Shown here piece after piece: positions 30,508-41,099 of a DNA stretch of 64,000 bases. A program made the translations under genes and the position numbers. Below the pieces are notes generated by a model, which saw only the letters and a list, made by a program, of their open reading frames with translations, made no database searches and was not told where the DNA came from. The DNA is from Macrophomina tecta (Eukaryota; Ascomycota; Dothideomycetes; Botryosphaeriales; Botryosphaeriaceae): positions 1,054,001-1,118,000 of the forward strand of contig JAKSGN010000023.1 in the NCBI GenBank assembly GCA_024180945.1. The letters run 5' to 3'. Position 1 is the first letter of the stretch, and each line of letters starts with the position of its first letter.

Positions 30508-31799
30508 ATGTCTGGAGACGAAGATGATGGGGGCGGGTACGCGACCGTTGGCGCGTCGCGACGCGCTGCGCGGCTCCAGGCTCGCCAAACCGACCACCGC
30601 GCCCTCCACACTGGTAAGACAAACGGGGCAGCGAAGGGCTCGCTCGACCACCGTGCCCGAAATACCTAGCGATTCGACCCTGGACGACGTGATTAGCCTG
30701 CTCAATGTCATTGTTACGCAGAACGACCGGCTTACCGAGCGCAACGAAGAGCTTGCAGAGCAGGTAGCCCGGAACGAAGACGAGATTAGGCGTCTGTGCA
30801 GCGTGCTCGAGACGTCCGAGGAAACGCAGGCTAAGATGGAGGAGCGCATGGCGAAGATAGAGAAGCATATTGCCGCGCTCGTGGAGTCGACACGCAAGAA
30901 TCTGAGCTCACAGTCCCAGATCAGCGCCACGTACGCGAACGTGCTCCGAGGGGGATCGCCGAAACCTGCGAACAGCCGTCCGTCGTCCACCGCCGCTGTC
31001 CCAGTACGTGCGACCCACGCGACCGTTTCTACGACTCGAATGATGCCGCCTACAATCGAGCTCGATCTCACGAATGCCAATATCGATAACGCGAGTCCTG
31101 GGGATATCCGCGCGCGGCTGCAGACAGCGCTGGAGATTCAGGAGGCTACAAAGGAGGTCAAGTGTTGCGCAATCACAAGGAATCCGAACGACGCGGCCAA
31201 GGTGCGCGTTTTCTTCAGGACGGAAGGGGACGAAGAGCTCGTCAGGTCGAACCTCGGATGGCTGGAGACGGCCTTCCGGGGGGGCGAGAATCCGGGGTCG
31301 CCAGTGGCACCCGGTCGAAGTAGACAATGTCAACAAGCTGGCCATTCTGAACGATGACCGCACTACTGTGCGCACCGATGCAAGCGAGAAGATTGGCGCT
31401 GAGAACGACGTCGAAGTAACGCAGGTTCGTTGGCTAAGTAAGCCGAGCAGCCGTCTCTACGGGTCGGCGGTGATTTACCTCGCCAAGAAGAGCGAGGCGG
31501 ACGCACTTCTCGCTAGGAGAGTGGTCGATGTAGGCGAAGAGGCGGCGTATACTAACGTGTTTGAGCACCGTCCGCGGCCAAGGCGCTGCTTCAAGTGCCA
31601 GAGCTACGACCACCTGCAGTTCCGCTGCAGGGGAGAAGAAAGGTGCGTAAACTGCGCGGGCGCTGGCCATAGGGAGGACAGCTGCTCGTCGATGACGGTA
31701 AAGTGCGCCGCTTGCGGTGGTCCGCACAGAACAGACGATAGAGGCTGCCCAGAGTATGACAAGCTCTTACGCGAAATGCTACGCCAGCGGAATAAATAG
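30508..31799 (+). pseudogene. LINE ORF1, Gag-like with zinc knuckles (frameshifted)
   Basis: It starts MSGDEDDGGGYATVGASRRA at 30508, shifts frame near 30,640 into a coiled-coil region (VTQNDRLTERNEELAEQVAR) and again near 31,290 before the C-terminal part. The end carries CCHC-type knuckles (CFKCQSYDHLQFRC, CVNCAGAGHREDSC and a third cysteine cluster CAACGGPHRTDDRGC). Tad1 ORF1 proteins bind the element RNA. Two frameshifts make this copy non-functional. Confidence 0.8.
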
Positions 31800-34262
31800 A
31801 CCGTTAAAAGTAATTCACGCGAACTTAGGAAAGAGCGGGACAGCGCAGTACAGCCTACTAAACGACGAAGACCTGAGCGATTTTAGTGTTATTTTCATCT
31901 CAGAACCTAACTGTTTTCGCGAGTCTGGCGGTGAGACCGTGGCAGCACCTATTACCCATCCATATTGGAAGCAACTGCTGCCCACGATATCGCGGCATAG
32001 TCGCTATCCCGTTCGTTCAATGTTGTGGATCCGTAAAGACACGCAAGCCAGGCAGATCGCAGTACCCTCAGCCGACATCACAGCCGCAGTCGTTACGCTG
32101 CGGGACCGGATCGCGTTCGTAGCAGCCGTGTACGTCGCCAAAAAAGAGAACGTGGACGATCCGGAACTCACCAGCACGCTTGAGCACCTGAGAACGGCAA
32201 TCACACAGATAGGAAGCCAAACTAACGGGGTACTGGAGCTCCTCATCTGCGGTGACTTTAATAGACACGACCAGCTGTGGGGAGGCGATCTTGTGTACGG
32301 CTCACCTCGCAGCGGAGAAGGCGCGCCGATAATCGACTTTATGGAGGACTTTCACCTGCAGAGCCTGCTGCCTAGAGGCACGGTCACGTACGAGTCGGCC
32401 GGACACAGCTCTACGATCGATCTTATCCTAGCGTCGCCCCAACTAACGGAAGAGATGAGCAACTGTAGTCCTACTAGCACGGCATACGGACATGATCATC
32501 TGGCTATCGAGACCTACTTTGAGGCTGACGTGCCTTACCAAGAACTGGAAGCGCAATACAAGTTCCGCAGCGCCAACTGGGAGGCCGTTAGAAGCGAGAT
32601 GAGAAAGACACTTGTTAAGGAGCCTCCTCCAGTTGCCCAGGACATGGAAAGCTTCACCAACTATCTATTAGAAACGGTTTCGGCAGCACTGCGGCGCTGC
32701 ATCCCTAAAGCGAGACCGTCACCATACGTGAAGAGGTGGTGGACGGCGGACCTCAGTCAACTGCGAAGGTCATACACTTACTTCAGGAACCAGCGAGAGG
32801 GCGCCGAAGGTGGGGACAGCCAGATATCTGGTTAGAGGCACAGGCAAGGGAAGCGGCCAAAAGATCCCATGACACGATGAGGCGTCAGAAGCGAAGGTAC
32901 TGGAAGGACTTCCTTGTGGAGCGGACCAACATCTGGAAAGCGGCCAAATATCTGGCCGGTTCAGGAAGCAGCGGCTTCGCATATATTGCGCGTCTTCAAC
33001 ACCAGGAGGGTTATGCGGAGTCCTGCGAGGAGATCTCAGAAACATTGATCAAGAACTTCTTCCCGGAGCTCCTAGAAGTGCAGAATGCTCGGGTTGAGGC
33101 GGCCCAGAGCTTTGGGGAGCCGATCAAACACGCACCACTAACTATAGACGAGGTAAAGGAAGCCATTTTCCGGGCCAGTCCATTCAAGGCACCAGGAGCG
33201 GACGGAATTCCCGCGGTCGTATGGCGCGAGCTCTGGCCGGTGGTTGGCAAGTATGTCTATCAGCTGTTCAACGAATCTTTATTGCAGGACCGCTTCCCCA
33301 GCCGCTGGTGTGTCGCGAAAATAGTTCCACTGAGGAAGGCAGGCAAGTCAGCGGAAGCTCCGCAAGGGTACAGACCGATATCGTTGCTCTCAACGCTGGG
33401 GAAAGCGCTGGAATCAGTGGTGGCAGAGAGGATCTCTGCCCTGGCGGAAGAAAACTCTGCTGCCCAAGAACCACTTCGGAGGTAGAAAGCAACGGTACAC
33501 GGTGCAGGCACTAACGGTCCTGCAGCAGCGCATCTACGACGCGTGGCGGGAAGGCAAGGTTCTCTCGCTCCTGTTGTTCGATGTTAAAGGAGCCTACAAC
33601 GGCGTGGCCCGAGATGTGCTCCTCCAGCGGCTGCGACAAAGAAGGGTTCCGGAAGTGCCAGTCAAATGGGTGGAAGCATTCTGCTCCAACAGCAGTGCCT
33701 CTGTGGTGGTGAATGGCAAGACGTCTAGGGTGATGGACCTACCGCAGGCAGGACTCCTACGGGGCTCGCCTCTCTCACCGATACTATTCCTATTCTTCAA
33801 CGCCGACTTGGTGCATTCCGTAACCAACAGGAACAAAGGAGCCATCGCGTTTATTAACGACTACAGCGCCTAGGTGACCGGCCCTTCCGCAAGCGATAAT
33901 GTTGCGAAGCTTCAAAGACCGGTGGTGGCTCGAGCCGAAGAGTGGGAAGCGACGAGCGGCGCGACGTTCGAAGCAGAAAAGACGACGCTCATCCACTTAA
34001 CGCGGAACGAGCAGAGGCGGTCCGACCGGCCGATAGTGGTTAAGGGAAGAGAGGTGCGCCCAAAGACTGAAGCAAAGATTCTAGGCGTCATCTTCGACCA
34101 GGAACTTCGATTTAAGGCTCATGCGGGGAGGATTGCGAAGAGGGGGTATCCAGGCAGCCTTAGGGGTAAGGTGCAAACGCCAGTAACGTTAGCGTCAAAA
34201 GTTTGGCGAGTTGGGCACCATTGTGGGGATAGGAACGTACGCTTTGAAGGTGGGAATGTCTG
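31790..34262 (+). pseudogene. LINE ORF2, APE endonuclease and reverse transcriptase (inactivated)
   Basis: The frame overlaps the ORF1 end. An AP-type endonuclease comes first (VIHANLGKSGTAQYSLL, ICGDFNRHDQLWGGD, STIDLILASP, YGHDHLAIE), then after a frameshift near 32,790 a reverse transcriptase (FKAPGADGIPAVVWRELWP, YRPISLLSTLGKALESVV, LLFDVKGAYNGV, PQAGLLRGSPLSPILF). The catalytic FxDD box reads FIND and is followed by a stop where tryptophan is normal (TGG to TAG); both are G-to-A changes as made by RIP. Further breaks lie near 33,485 and after 33,871. No RNase H remains. Confidence 0.85.
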
Positions 34263-35957
34263 ACATTCTTTCATCTGCCTGGAGCCACCCATATGCATCA
34301 GCGGGGCGCGAGCCGCGCTATTGTAGGTCGTTATACGCTCGACACGATGGCCTCGGGAGATATTCTCCGTGGTGACAGCAGCCCGGAGCATCGGGCGCAA
34401 TGCAGCGGACTTTTGGCACTCTAGCATTTTCAAGTCACCCAGCTCAGTTTGCAGTACTCGCTCGACGTTTTGCCTGTCGTAGATTCTGCCCGAAACTGCA
34501 TAGCGCAACAGCCGTTTCACTGGCGTATACCACCCACAGCAGTACTTGTCGAGTGCGCTCTCAACTCTACTAGTTGCTGGGGAAATCGACCGCGCGATCC
34601 TCGTGATTTTATTTTGGCATTCCTTAATAGACTATTGTTTCACGCTAAGAGCTAACGCGACTAGCCCTCCTATGATGTATAAATGTCAGCAAAATCATGT
34701 CGTTTTCTTTACTTTCCCACATCCATCGATTAAGAGAACGGTGTTATGTGGGCCCGCTACCTACCTGCACTCGTCCTAACCACGAGGTCGAAGAAGGACG
34801 ATATGTCTGACGATATATCTGACGAGAAGGAAGATATGCCTGTTATGTCTGTGTCTACGTAGATTGTTTTCTCGAGTAGATGTAGCACTCTTAGTAGTAC
34901 GATTACCTACTCCGCCTGCGTCTAGCGATAACACCCGGCCGCCGGTAGTCGGGGGGCTTGCTGAAGTGTGAAAGGTGTTGCTGAAAAAGGTTAAGCAGAC
35001 CGGACAAGACTTAAACCTTAAGACCCTACTCTGCCTCTAACCGCTAATCAGCCGGTTCGAACAACGGTGGCAGATTCCATGGCCGCATGGAAGGATGTCG
35101 GCCCAAGCGTTGAAGAAACACGCGGCACAGGCGTATCTAGGGTGGCGAGTTTGAAGTATAAGACGATGGTCGTTGAGGCAAGCGACATGGCTTTCCAAGG
35201 GACTTGAGCCGAGCGTATAGGATTGGATCCGCTGCTTTACCTCGTACCCGAGCGCTTCGATAGCGGAAGGGCTGACTTCGCCCTGCCTATTGTGAAGATA
35301 ACTTCGTAGCTTCAATACCCATGGTTGGTACCGACGCTCTATCACATGATCAATTAGAGAAGAGTCTCTTTCAGTAGCCCTGCTGGTACAGCTTTCTATC
35401 AGGCCCAAGTAGCTATTCTCGCGGATTATGTGATGCGCGATATATGACGCCAACAAGGGCATTGATCGACTGCTTCCATATGACTTGAGCAAGTCCTCCC
35501 AAAAAAACTGTCATCCACTGATTTGACGACGGAATCGCCTACGAAAGCATCGAACAAGCTAAACCTCGCTGCCCCGCCACTGAACGCCTGTATGCCTGCT
35601 TGAAGGAGCTCCTGAAGAGCATGGGATGTCCACCTCTGGCCGAGATGCCGCCGTCTTACCAACCCGCACCTCGCCGTCGTTAACGGCTAAAGCCAAGATG
35701 GACTGCAGGCTCTCAACCACGTGGAATTCCAGTTTGGTGCCAGCGTTTCCAGGCAAGTCGAATTGCGATCTGAGGTCATCATAGCTGCATCCATGTCCTC
35801 GATCTATAAGTATGACTCTTGTGACGGGCGGAAGCTGCTCGTTCGCTAGTCTATCCGTACACTCCGCCATCCAAGCCGTATACTGCGCCTCCAAGACGTC
35901 TACTACACTCCCAGCAAAGTATACGGCATCGCTCAATAGATGCGACGCTTTCATCAA
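34263..35957 (-). pseudogene. Decayed RING-finger plus patatin-like lipase gene
   Basis: Reading the minus strand from 35957 there is an N-terminal region of unknown fold, then FSGGAARFSLFDAFVGDSVV, a RING-HC start (CAACFFNAWADILPCGHGIC then HRC), an in-frame TAG, and on the far side the last RING pair CPVC and PTTGGRVLSLDAGGV. The last matches the oxyanion loop that opens a patatin domain (normally DGGGxRG). After another break, 34520-34270 holds a further patatin segment (LLRYAVSGRIYDRQNVERVL, then AVTTENISRG). Frameshifts near 35,640 and 35,500 (a poly-T run on the plus strand), the stop at 35,039-35,037 and damage to the oxyanion loop make it a pseudogene. Patatin-like lipases with this layout are common in fungi. 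The left end meets the LINE. Confidence 0.65.
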
Positions 35958-35999
35958 GACACTGGCACCTGAGTGACCTGAGCGCTTGCCATAAATCTT

Positions 36000-37929
36000 A
36001 TGGCTGTTGTGGTCTGGGATCGGGGAGTTTACAGAGAAGAGCGGCTCCTCTCTCTCGAGCCCACTTAGCGATCCGAGGCATTTTGCTCGAGTAAATATAT
36101 TCTGCTCAGCAAATTAATTCTCCTCATTCACATTAAATTATATTAATATGTTTTTCGAGGAAAACACGGTCTTAAGTGATCTTCTAAGCAGCTTTTCTCT
36201 ACATTCCATAAGCCTTTGAGGATATACAAACACGGTGAAATGCACAGTTGGCTGCTCTTCTCCACTGTAAATTGAGGCTCCAGGGTACGATAGTCTTACA
36301 TATGACCTTACGACTACGCTCAGTTCATCCTTTACGAATTCTCGAGTTAGAGCTTCAACTTGGCCTCCGCATATCCCAGGTACTGCTATCCATATGTGTC
36401 AGACTATTTTGCCTTACTGCCTCAGATCAGCATCTACTCTTTGCCACCTCCTCACTACTCCTCATCTTCACAAGCTTCGGATAGCAATATCGGCTTCTAC
36501 TCTCCTCGGTTGTTCAAGCACTCATTTATGCATATAAGCAAGCCTACTTGCCTCCCTCTCAGGGGACAGGCAGAATCTACTCTCTTTCTGACCTCACTAC
36601 TCTTCACTCAACAAAATCCAACATTTCCCCTTATCCTGGAAAATGCTACTTTTTTTCCTTTCTTTCAGAAGACACTTGATGGCATGACAGACACAGTGCA
36701 GGACTTAGCACTGGTATAATCGACTTTGCCCACGCTATCAAGCGCGGCATCATGCTCATGCACCTAAACAGTAGGCTAATACGCTAATGATTGTTGTCGA
36801 GAAAGCGCATAGCTGCTGAACGAACCCCGTCCCTTAATCTGAGTCAGTTGTCGGCGTGCGCTCATATTATTCTATATAATAATTCTCTATTAAGCTGCGC
36901 AACGTCATCTAGAACGTACTCAATCTCAGACACCTAGATCGGTTAGCCTCTTAATGTGCATTTCAATGTTGCTCCGGTATGTGGAAGCTGTAGATAGGCC
37001 GAACCCATGCTGCCCTATCGTGAGAATTACGGTTCGCGACTGTGGCGAATCTGCGATATACCAATACAAGCTTAAACTTTGCGATGCTCGAAGCAACGAA
37101 GCTCTTATTTCCATCACCAGCTAATTGATTCTGCCGCATGATATTCTAGCTCCATTATTACATTGGCGAGTTTGATTTTAAATTTTTTTTTTCTTACAAA
37201 TGGCTGCTAGTTACCTTCGCTTCTTTTGATGTCGTGAAGGATTTTGCATCACGCTTTTGGTCGCTTGATTTGGGGCAGTGCCTAGTAATAATACGACCCA
37301 CACTTATTTGCGGAGTTTTTACTCAGTAAATTAAGCATCAAGACGTCCTTGTGGAAGGCATAAGGCAATCTTCACTTCATAAACCTAGTCGGTACGTCGA
37401 AAAGGCAGCGTAGGCTCCGTGTCTACTATTTATACACTGGATCTCCCTTTACCTTTCTACACTATATCTGTCAAATAAAAAGGGGGGAAAAAAATTCTGG
37501 GTACTGGTTTCATATTTTTTTTTTCTTTTTAGCTCTGTGTCCTTTTTTTTTTTTACATTGAATCTTAATTCTGAACTTTTCCAGACGAGTGGAGTTAAGG
37601 GATGCAATTAATGATGAGAACGGTGCCTTCGCCACCGTGGAATGATATCATCATCAATGACCATCGCTATTATTGACAGCTTTTTCTTACGTGAATCCTC
37701 GGATGATGGCGTATATTGCTAATATCTCGCAATAACTGTGCTAGTTCAACAGCGTCGGGCGTAATTCCATGGAATTACCCGTCAGCGTTGTCAGAAATCA
37801 TCGTTCGCCATTCACTTCGTACATAAGGAGCTGCATGTCAGCGAGAGGCCTCGCAACATTATGCTGCACAGAGAATACGAAATTTCAGTCACCCTTGTCC
37901 TACAGTAACTTGTCTGGTTAGTGTCCATC
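36000..37929. other. Repeat-containing stretch, no supported gene
   Basis: Apart from the dispersed repeat at 36405-36610 I see nothing convincing in about 1.9 kb. Poly-T runs occur around 37,180 and 37,520. Confidence 0.4.
36405..36610 (+). repeat. Dispersed repeat with TATA-like core, copy A
   Basis: It shares with 39243-39485 a start TTTTGCCTTACTGCCTCA, a middle CTCATCTTCACAAGCTTCGG, the core CACTCATTTATGCATATAAG plus CAAGC, and an end GACAGGCAGAATCTACTCTC with TTTCTGACCTCAC. The order promoter-like box, then pyrimidine-rich leader, suggests a solo LTR or the promoter of a short element. Termini and target duplication were not identified. Confidence 0.6.
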
Positions 37930-38478
37930 ATGCAACGGTCTGCTTCGGTCTTCACAGGAAAGCACCCCGGCTACGAGAGTCATTCGCTTTTCCCCAGCGT
38001 GGGTGCCACCAGCAGCGCACCGAAACCCCACGCACCGGCTTCTTACCCGCTGAATTCAGGCATTTCGCACTGGTGCGTGACTTTGATTCAAGAGCTGCGA
38101 TCTGCAAAGCGAGAATTCGACCAAGCTATTCAAAGCATCAATCTGGAGAGCACGGCCAAGCTTAAGGACTTGCAGTCGGATGTGCGGTGCTGTGCGGCCG
38201 CAGCTGCTCGCGACCATAAGCAGCTTCGCGCGATACGCAATGACATCCACGGGCAAGAGCAACGGTTGCTGCAGCTTGGCAGCGATACCAGCGCAATCAA
38301 GAAACAGCTATCGTCCATCGCCCAAATGCTCGCTCTCAGCGATGCAGAGCAAAAACTACACGCGATCGAGATTCGCATGATGTCAGAGCAGATTCAAACC
38401 CTCCCTGAAAGCGTCAACCAGAAGCTGGGGAGAGGCAGTAGGCCCAAAATGGTCCGAGAAGCCACGCCAGTCAGGTGA
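37930..38478 (+). CDS. Coiled-coil protein of unknown function, partial gene model
   Basis: An ATG at 37930 opens a 182-codon frame. The N-terminus is Ser/Pro-rich and likely disordered; residues about 45-165 form a long heptad-like helix (WCVTLIQELRSAKREFDQAI, IRNDIHGQEQRLLQLGSDTS, AEQKLHAIEIRMMSEQIQTL). The frame ends at a TGA that lies inside GTGAGT, a good donor site, so the gene probably continues after an intron that would contain the pyrimidine tract at 38490-38632; I could not find the next exon. No known domain. Confidence 0.5.
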   Translation: MQRSASVFTGKHPGYESHSLFPSVGATSSAPKPHAPASYPLNSGISHWCVTLIQELRSAKREFDQAIQSINLESTAKLKDLQSDVRCCAAAAARDHKQLRAIRNDIHGQEQRLLQLGSDTSAIKKQLSSIAQMLALSDAEQKLHAIEIRMMSEQIQTLPESVNQKLGRGSRPKMVREATPVR

Positions 38479-38489
38479 GTCGGGTGGTC

Positions 38490-38632
38490 ACATTTCCTCT
38501 TTTTCTTTTTTTTTCGTTTTCTCTTTTTCTTTTTGCTTTTTTGTCTTTTTTTTTCTTTTTTTCTTTTTGTTTCTTTCTTTCTTATTTCTTCCTTCCTTTC
38601 TTCGTTCGTTCTTTTATTCATTTATTTTTAAA
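38490..38632 (+). repeat. Pyrimidine-rich low-complexity tract
   Basis: About 140 nt of almost pure T and C (TTTTTC, TTTCTTTC and TTCC units) on the plus strand, directly after a likely splice donor of the coiled-coil gene. Confidence 0.85.
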
Positions 38633-39242
38633 GCGTATTCGCTGAGATTATAAAGACGCTCGCTGCGTTTGGCAACAAGAAAGCGAGGGGGGGCGAGGTC
38701 GAAAGCAGGCAAATCCCGAACCAACGCAAAACACCCCACAGAAAGGGAAAAGTAAGCAATGCAAGCGGGGAGTTTAGATATGAGCAAAACAAAATATTCC
38801 ACATGGTATCGTTGTCGACATGATGGATTTTTATAACACACTCATTCACCTCGTGCATTAAAAGACAAAAGATCTCAGTGTGCGGAGCATCGTCTATGTG
38901 TCTATGCGAGCTTCCACTGGGATTTGGAACAGCTTACCAACCTTTCGGTACTGTATCGGTTGAAAGCTTTGGAGGGATAATTGGGACATGAGTCAGGCAT
39001 ATGCGAACGGTGGGTAACATACTTGACAGTAGCATCAAATAGAAACAAGTCCGCTGCCAAGCCGTGTGTCTTAGTGACATATGAGGCATACCCTGAATAT
39101 CTCGTTTGTGAAAAGAAGTGATATATCATCAACAGTTGCACTTGGGTATTGGCGTAAAAGATGCGTATGGGGCTATGTGACGGAGCTCTGATGAAAGAAG
39201 ACGTACCGCTACGGCCTTTTGTGACATATTAGTGTTAGATTA

Positions 39243-39485
39243 CTTTGCCTTACTGCCTCACAGGTTACATTCTTTGGGCATCAAGGTCAGTATCTGATCC
39301 TTTCCACCTCCTCACCACTCCTCATCTTCACAAGCTTCGGATATCAACATCGGCTTCTGTTCTCCTCGGTTATTCAAGCACTCATTAATGTATATAAGCA
39401 AGCATCTCTCTCCCCCTCTCATGAGACAGGCAGAATCTTCTCTCTTTTCTGACCTCACAGCTCTTCAGTCCAAAACCCAACACTT
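39243..39485 (+). repeat. Dispersed repeat with TATA-like core, copy B
   Basis: It aligns with 36405-36610 over its whole length but has about 35 extra nt after TTGCCTTACTGCCTCA. Core: CACTCATTAATGTATATAAG plus CAAGC; end: GAGACAGGCAGAATCTTCTC and TTTTCTGACCTCAC. Confidence 0.6.
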
Positions 39486-39489
39486 CCTC

Positions 39490-40175
39490 ATCTAATCAAT
39501 GATTTTCTGATCGAAATAAATTCCGTAGCGCAGTTTGTTATGATGGTTGCTGATCTAGTTAAGTATTCCATTATTTTTTGCAGAAGCAGTAATAAACTCG
39601 ACAAATAAGTTGCGTTGGAGTTTTCCTTGCGTTGTTGCTTGTTTCTGTGAAACTTTTGTGACGTCATAAATCACATTTGAATTGACTTGAAAATTGGAGC
39701 AACGCAGGAGAAGGCCCAAGTATACCTATCTTCCGTCAAAATGAACTCCAACAGTGCGACTGAGGTTAGGCCCTAAGTCGGTGATGGCATGGGCACGCCA
39801 GAATCTGAGTTCAAAGTATTGCGCAGCTTGGGAATATTACCACAAAGGGCTCAACACATACATTTGTAACCAGATGAGGTCTTCTCAACCAGAAAAGCCA
39901 TAATGTGACTTCTTCTCGAAGATAAGAGAGTTTTTTTACTATTATTATTATACGTCAGTCGATAAAGCAACTACAGGGATTATTCATGTGGCATATACCT
40001 CGCGGAGTCGTTCTGAAAGATAATTTATTATGCCCTTAAAGACGTCATAATAATGTACGGCGGCTATTTAATTTAGCTCTTGACAGCCATCAACTAGCCA
40101 TTACATATATTTCTTTCTGGGGTTCTCTTAGTTTACTACCGGATAGTCGGCCACCTTAAGCGATATCTTGTACCG
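39490..40175. other. Stretch with no supported gene
   Basis: About 0.7 kb, AT-rich, with no coding signal I can defend. It would contain the promoter of the AT-hook gene. Confidence 0.4.
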
Positions 40176-41098
40176 ATGGACGTTGAGCAAAACCAGTTAA
40201 GCCCTACTGAGCTGAAAAGAGAGCGCAACAAGCTTCTTCAGCGGCAGTATAGGGCAAGGCGTAAGCAACAACGAGGACTGCCTCCAACAGAGCCGAGAAA
40301 AAGAGGCCGGCCAAGGAAAACCGGTACTGAGCCCCGATCGCAATAATGAGAGACCTTACACTGACCTGGAGTTCAGACAAGGCCGGCAATTCGGTCAGCC
40401 TCGACCAGAACGCAGATTCCAATAGCGAACAACGATCTGCTCCTGTACCGATCGCCCTAGAAGACCCGAACGACGTTCGTAGACAATCCACACGGATGCA
40501 TGATCAACGGGCCAATACGAGCGGGACCGAGGGTCCGCATAACAGCCCTGCCGTCGATAAATCGGCTACACCACACGAGACATCTAATCCGGATGGAAGT
40601 ATCCAATTACCGGCACAACAGAGTGACACATTGAATCCGACCGAAGCTTTCGTCTGGGATCCTCTTCTATTCGAGAGCAGAGAGCCAGCCATCGGCCTCG
40701 CTCCCCCATCAGGTGGTTCTACTGCGGCACAATCGCCCCTGCCTCCAACACCAGTCTCAGCTCCAGACGCCAGACAGGAACCGCCTCAATTGCCTCCGTT
40801 CGCGGACTTTTTCCCGACAGAAGAGTTACCTCGGGCTCATACGAATACTCCATTCACTGCATCGGTCAACGGTTGCGAGACTGATCACTGCGCTGGCTCT
40901 AGGATGCATGAGCAGCATTTGAACGGGGCGTCCCATAGCAGGCCACGACCTGCGCAGTGTCAGCTTGCACAGTCGATGATAGCAGCTGGCATAGGAAGAG
41001 GAAGAATGATGTTGGTTCCTCACACGACGTTGTGTTATGTTCCTGTCCAGGTTCCTTCAATCCCACTGACCATGGACTGTCCACGTTGTCATTGGTGA
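40176..41098 (+). CDS. AT-hook protein with bZIP-like basic stretch, two exons
   Basis: Exons 40176-40323 and 40377-41098 give 289 aa. The 53-nt intron has a GTACTG donor, an ACACTGAC branch site and a TTCAG acceptor, and the phases match. The N-terminus reads KRERNKLLQRQYRARRKQQR, close to a bZIP basic region (N-x7-R present) but with no leucine zipper after it. It is followed at once by an AT-hook, PRKRGRPRKT, which binds the minor groove of AT-rich DNA. The remaining 240 residues are Pro/Ser/Thr/Gln-rich and likely disordered, as in activation domains (TEAFVWDPLLFESREP, PPQLPPFADFFPTEELP). A nuclear DNA-binding role is likely; targets are unknown. Confidence 0.65.
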
Positions 41099-41099
41099 T

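Larger units (their letters stand above)
30430..34262 (+). mobile_element. Tad1-like non-LTR retrotransposon (LINE), inactivated and 3'-truncated
   Basis: This is a nearly full-length element on the plus strand, with an ORF1 (Gag-like) and an ORF2 (endonuclease plus reverse transcriptase). The order, the overlap between the ORFs and the zinc knuckles fit the fungal Tad1 clade. Several frameshifts and RIP-type G-to-A changes inactivate both frames. The expected thumb, RNase H and 3' end are missing: the sequence stops being LINE-like at about 34,260, where a decayed patatin gene on the other strand begins. The exact 5' boundary is not visible; the first plausible ATG is at 30508. Confidence 0.85.

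Noticed and set aside
30406..31080. 224-codon minus-strand open frame across the LINE
   Set aside because: Serine- and arginine-rich antisense of the LINE ORF1 coiled coil; a shadow.
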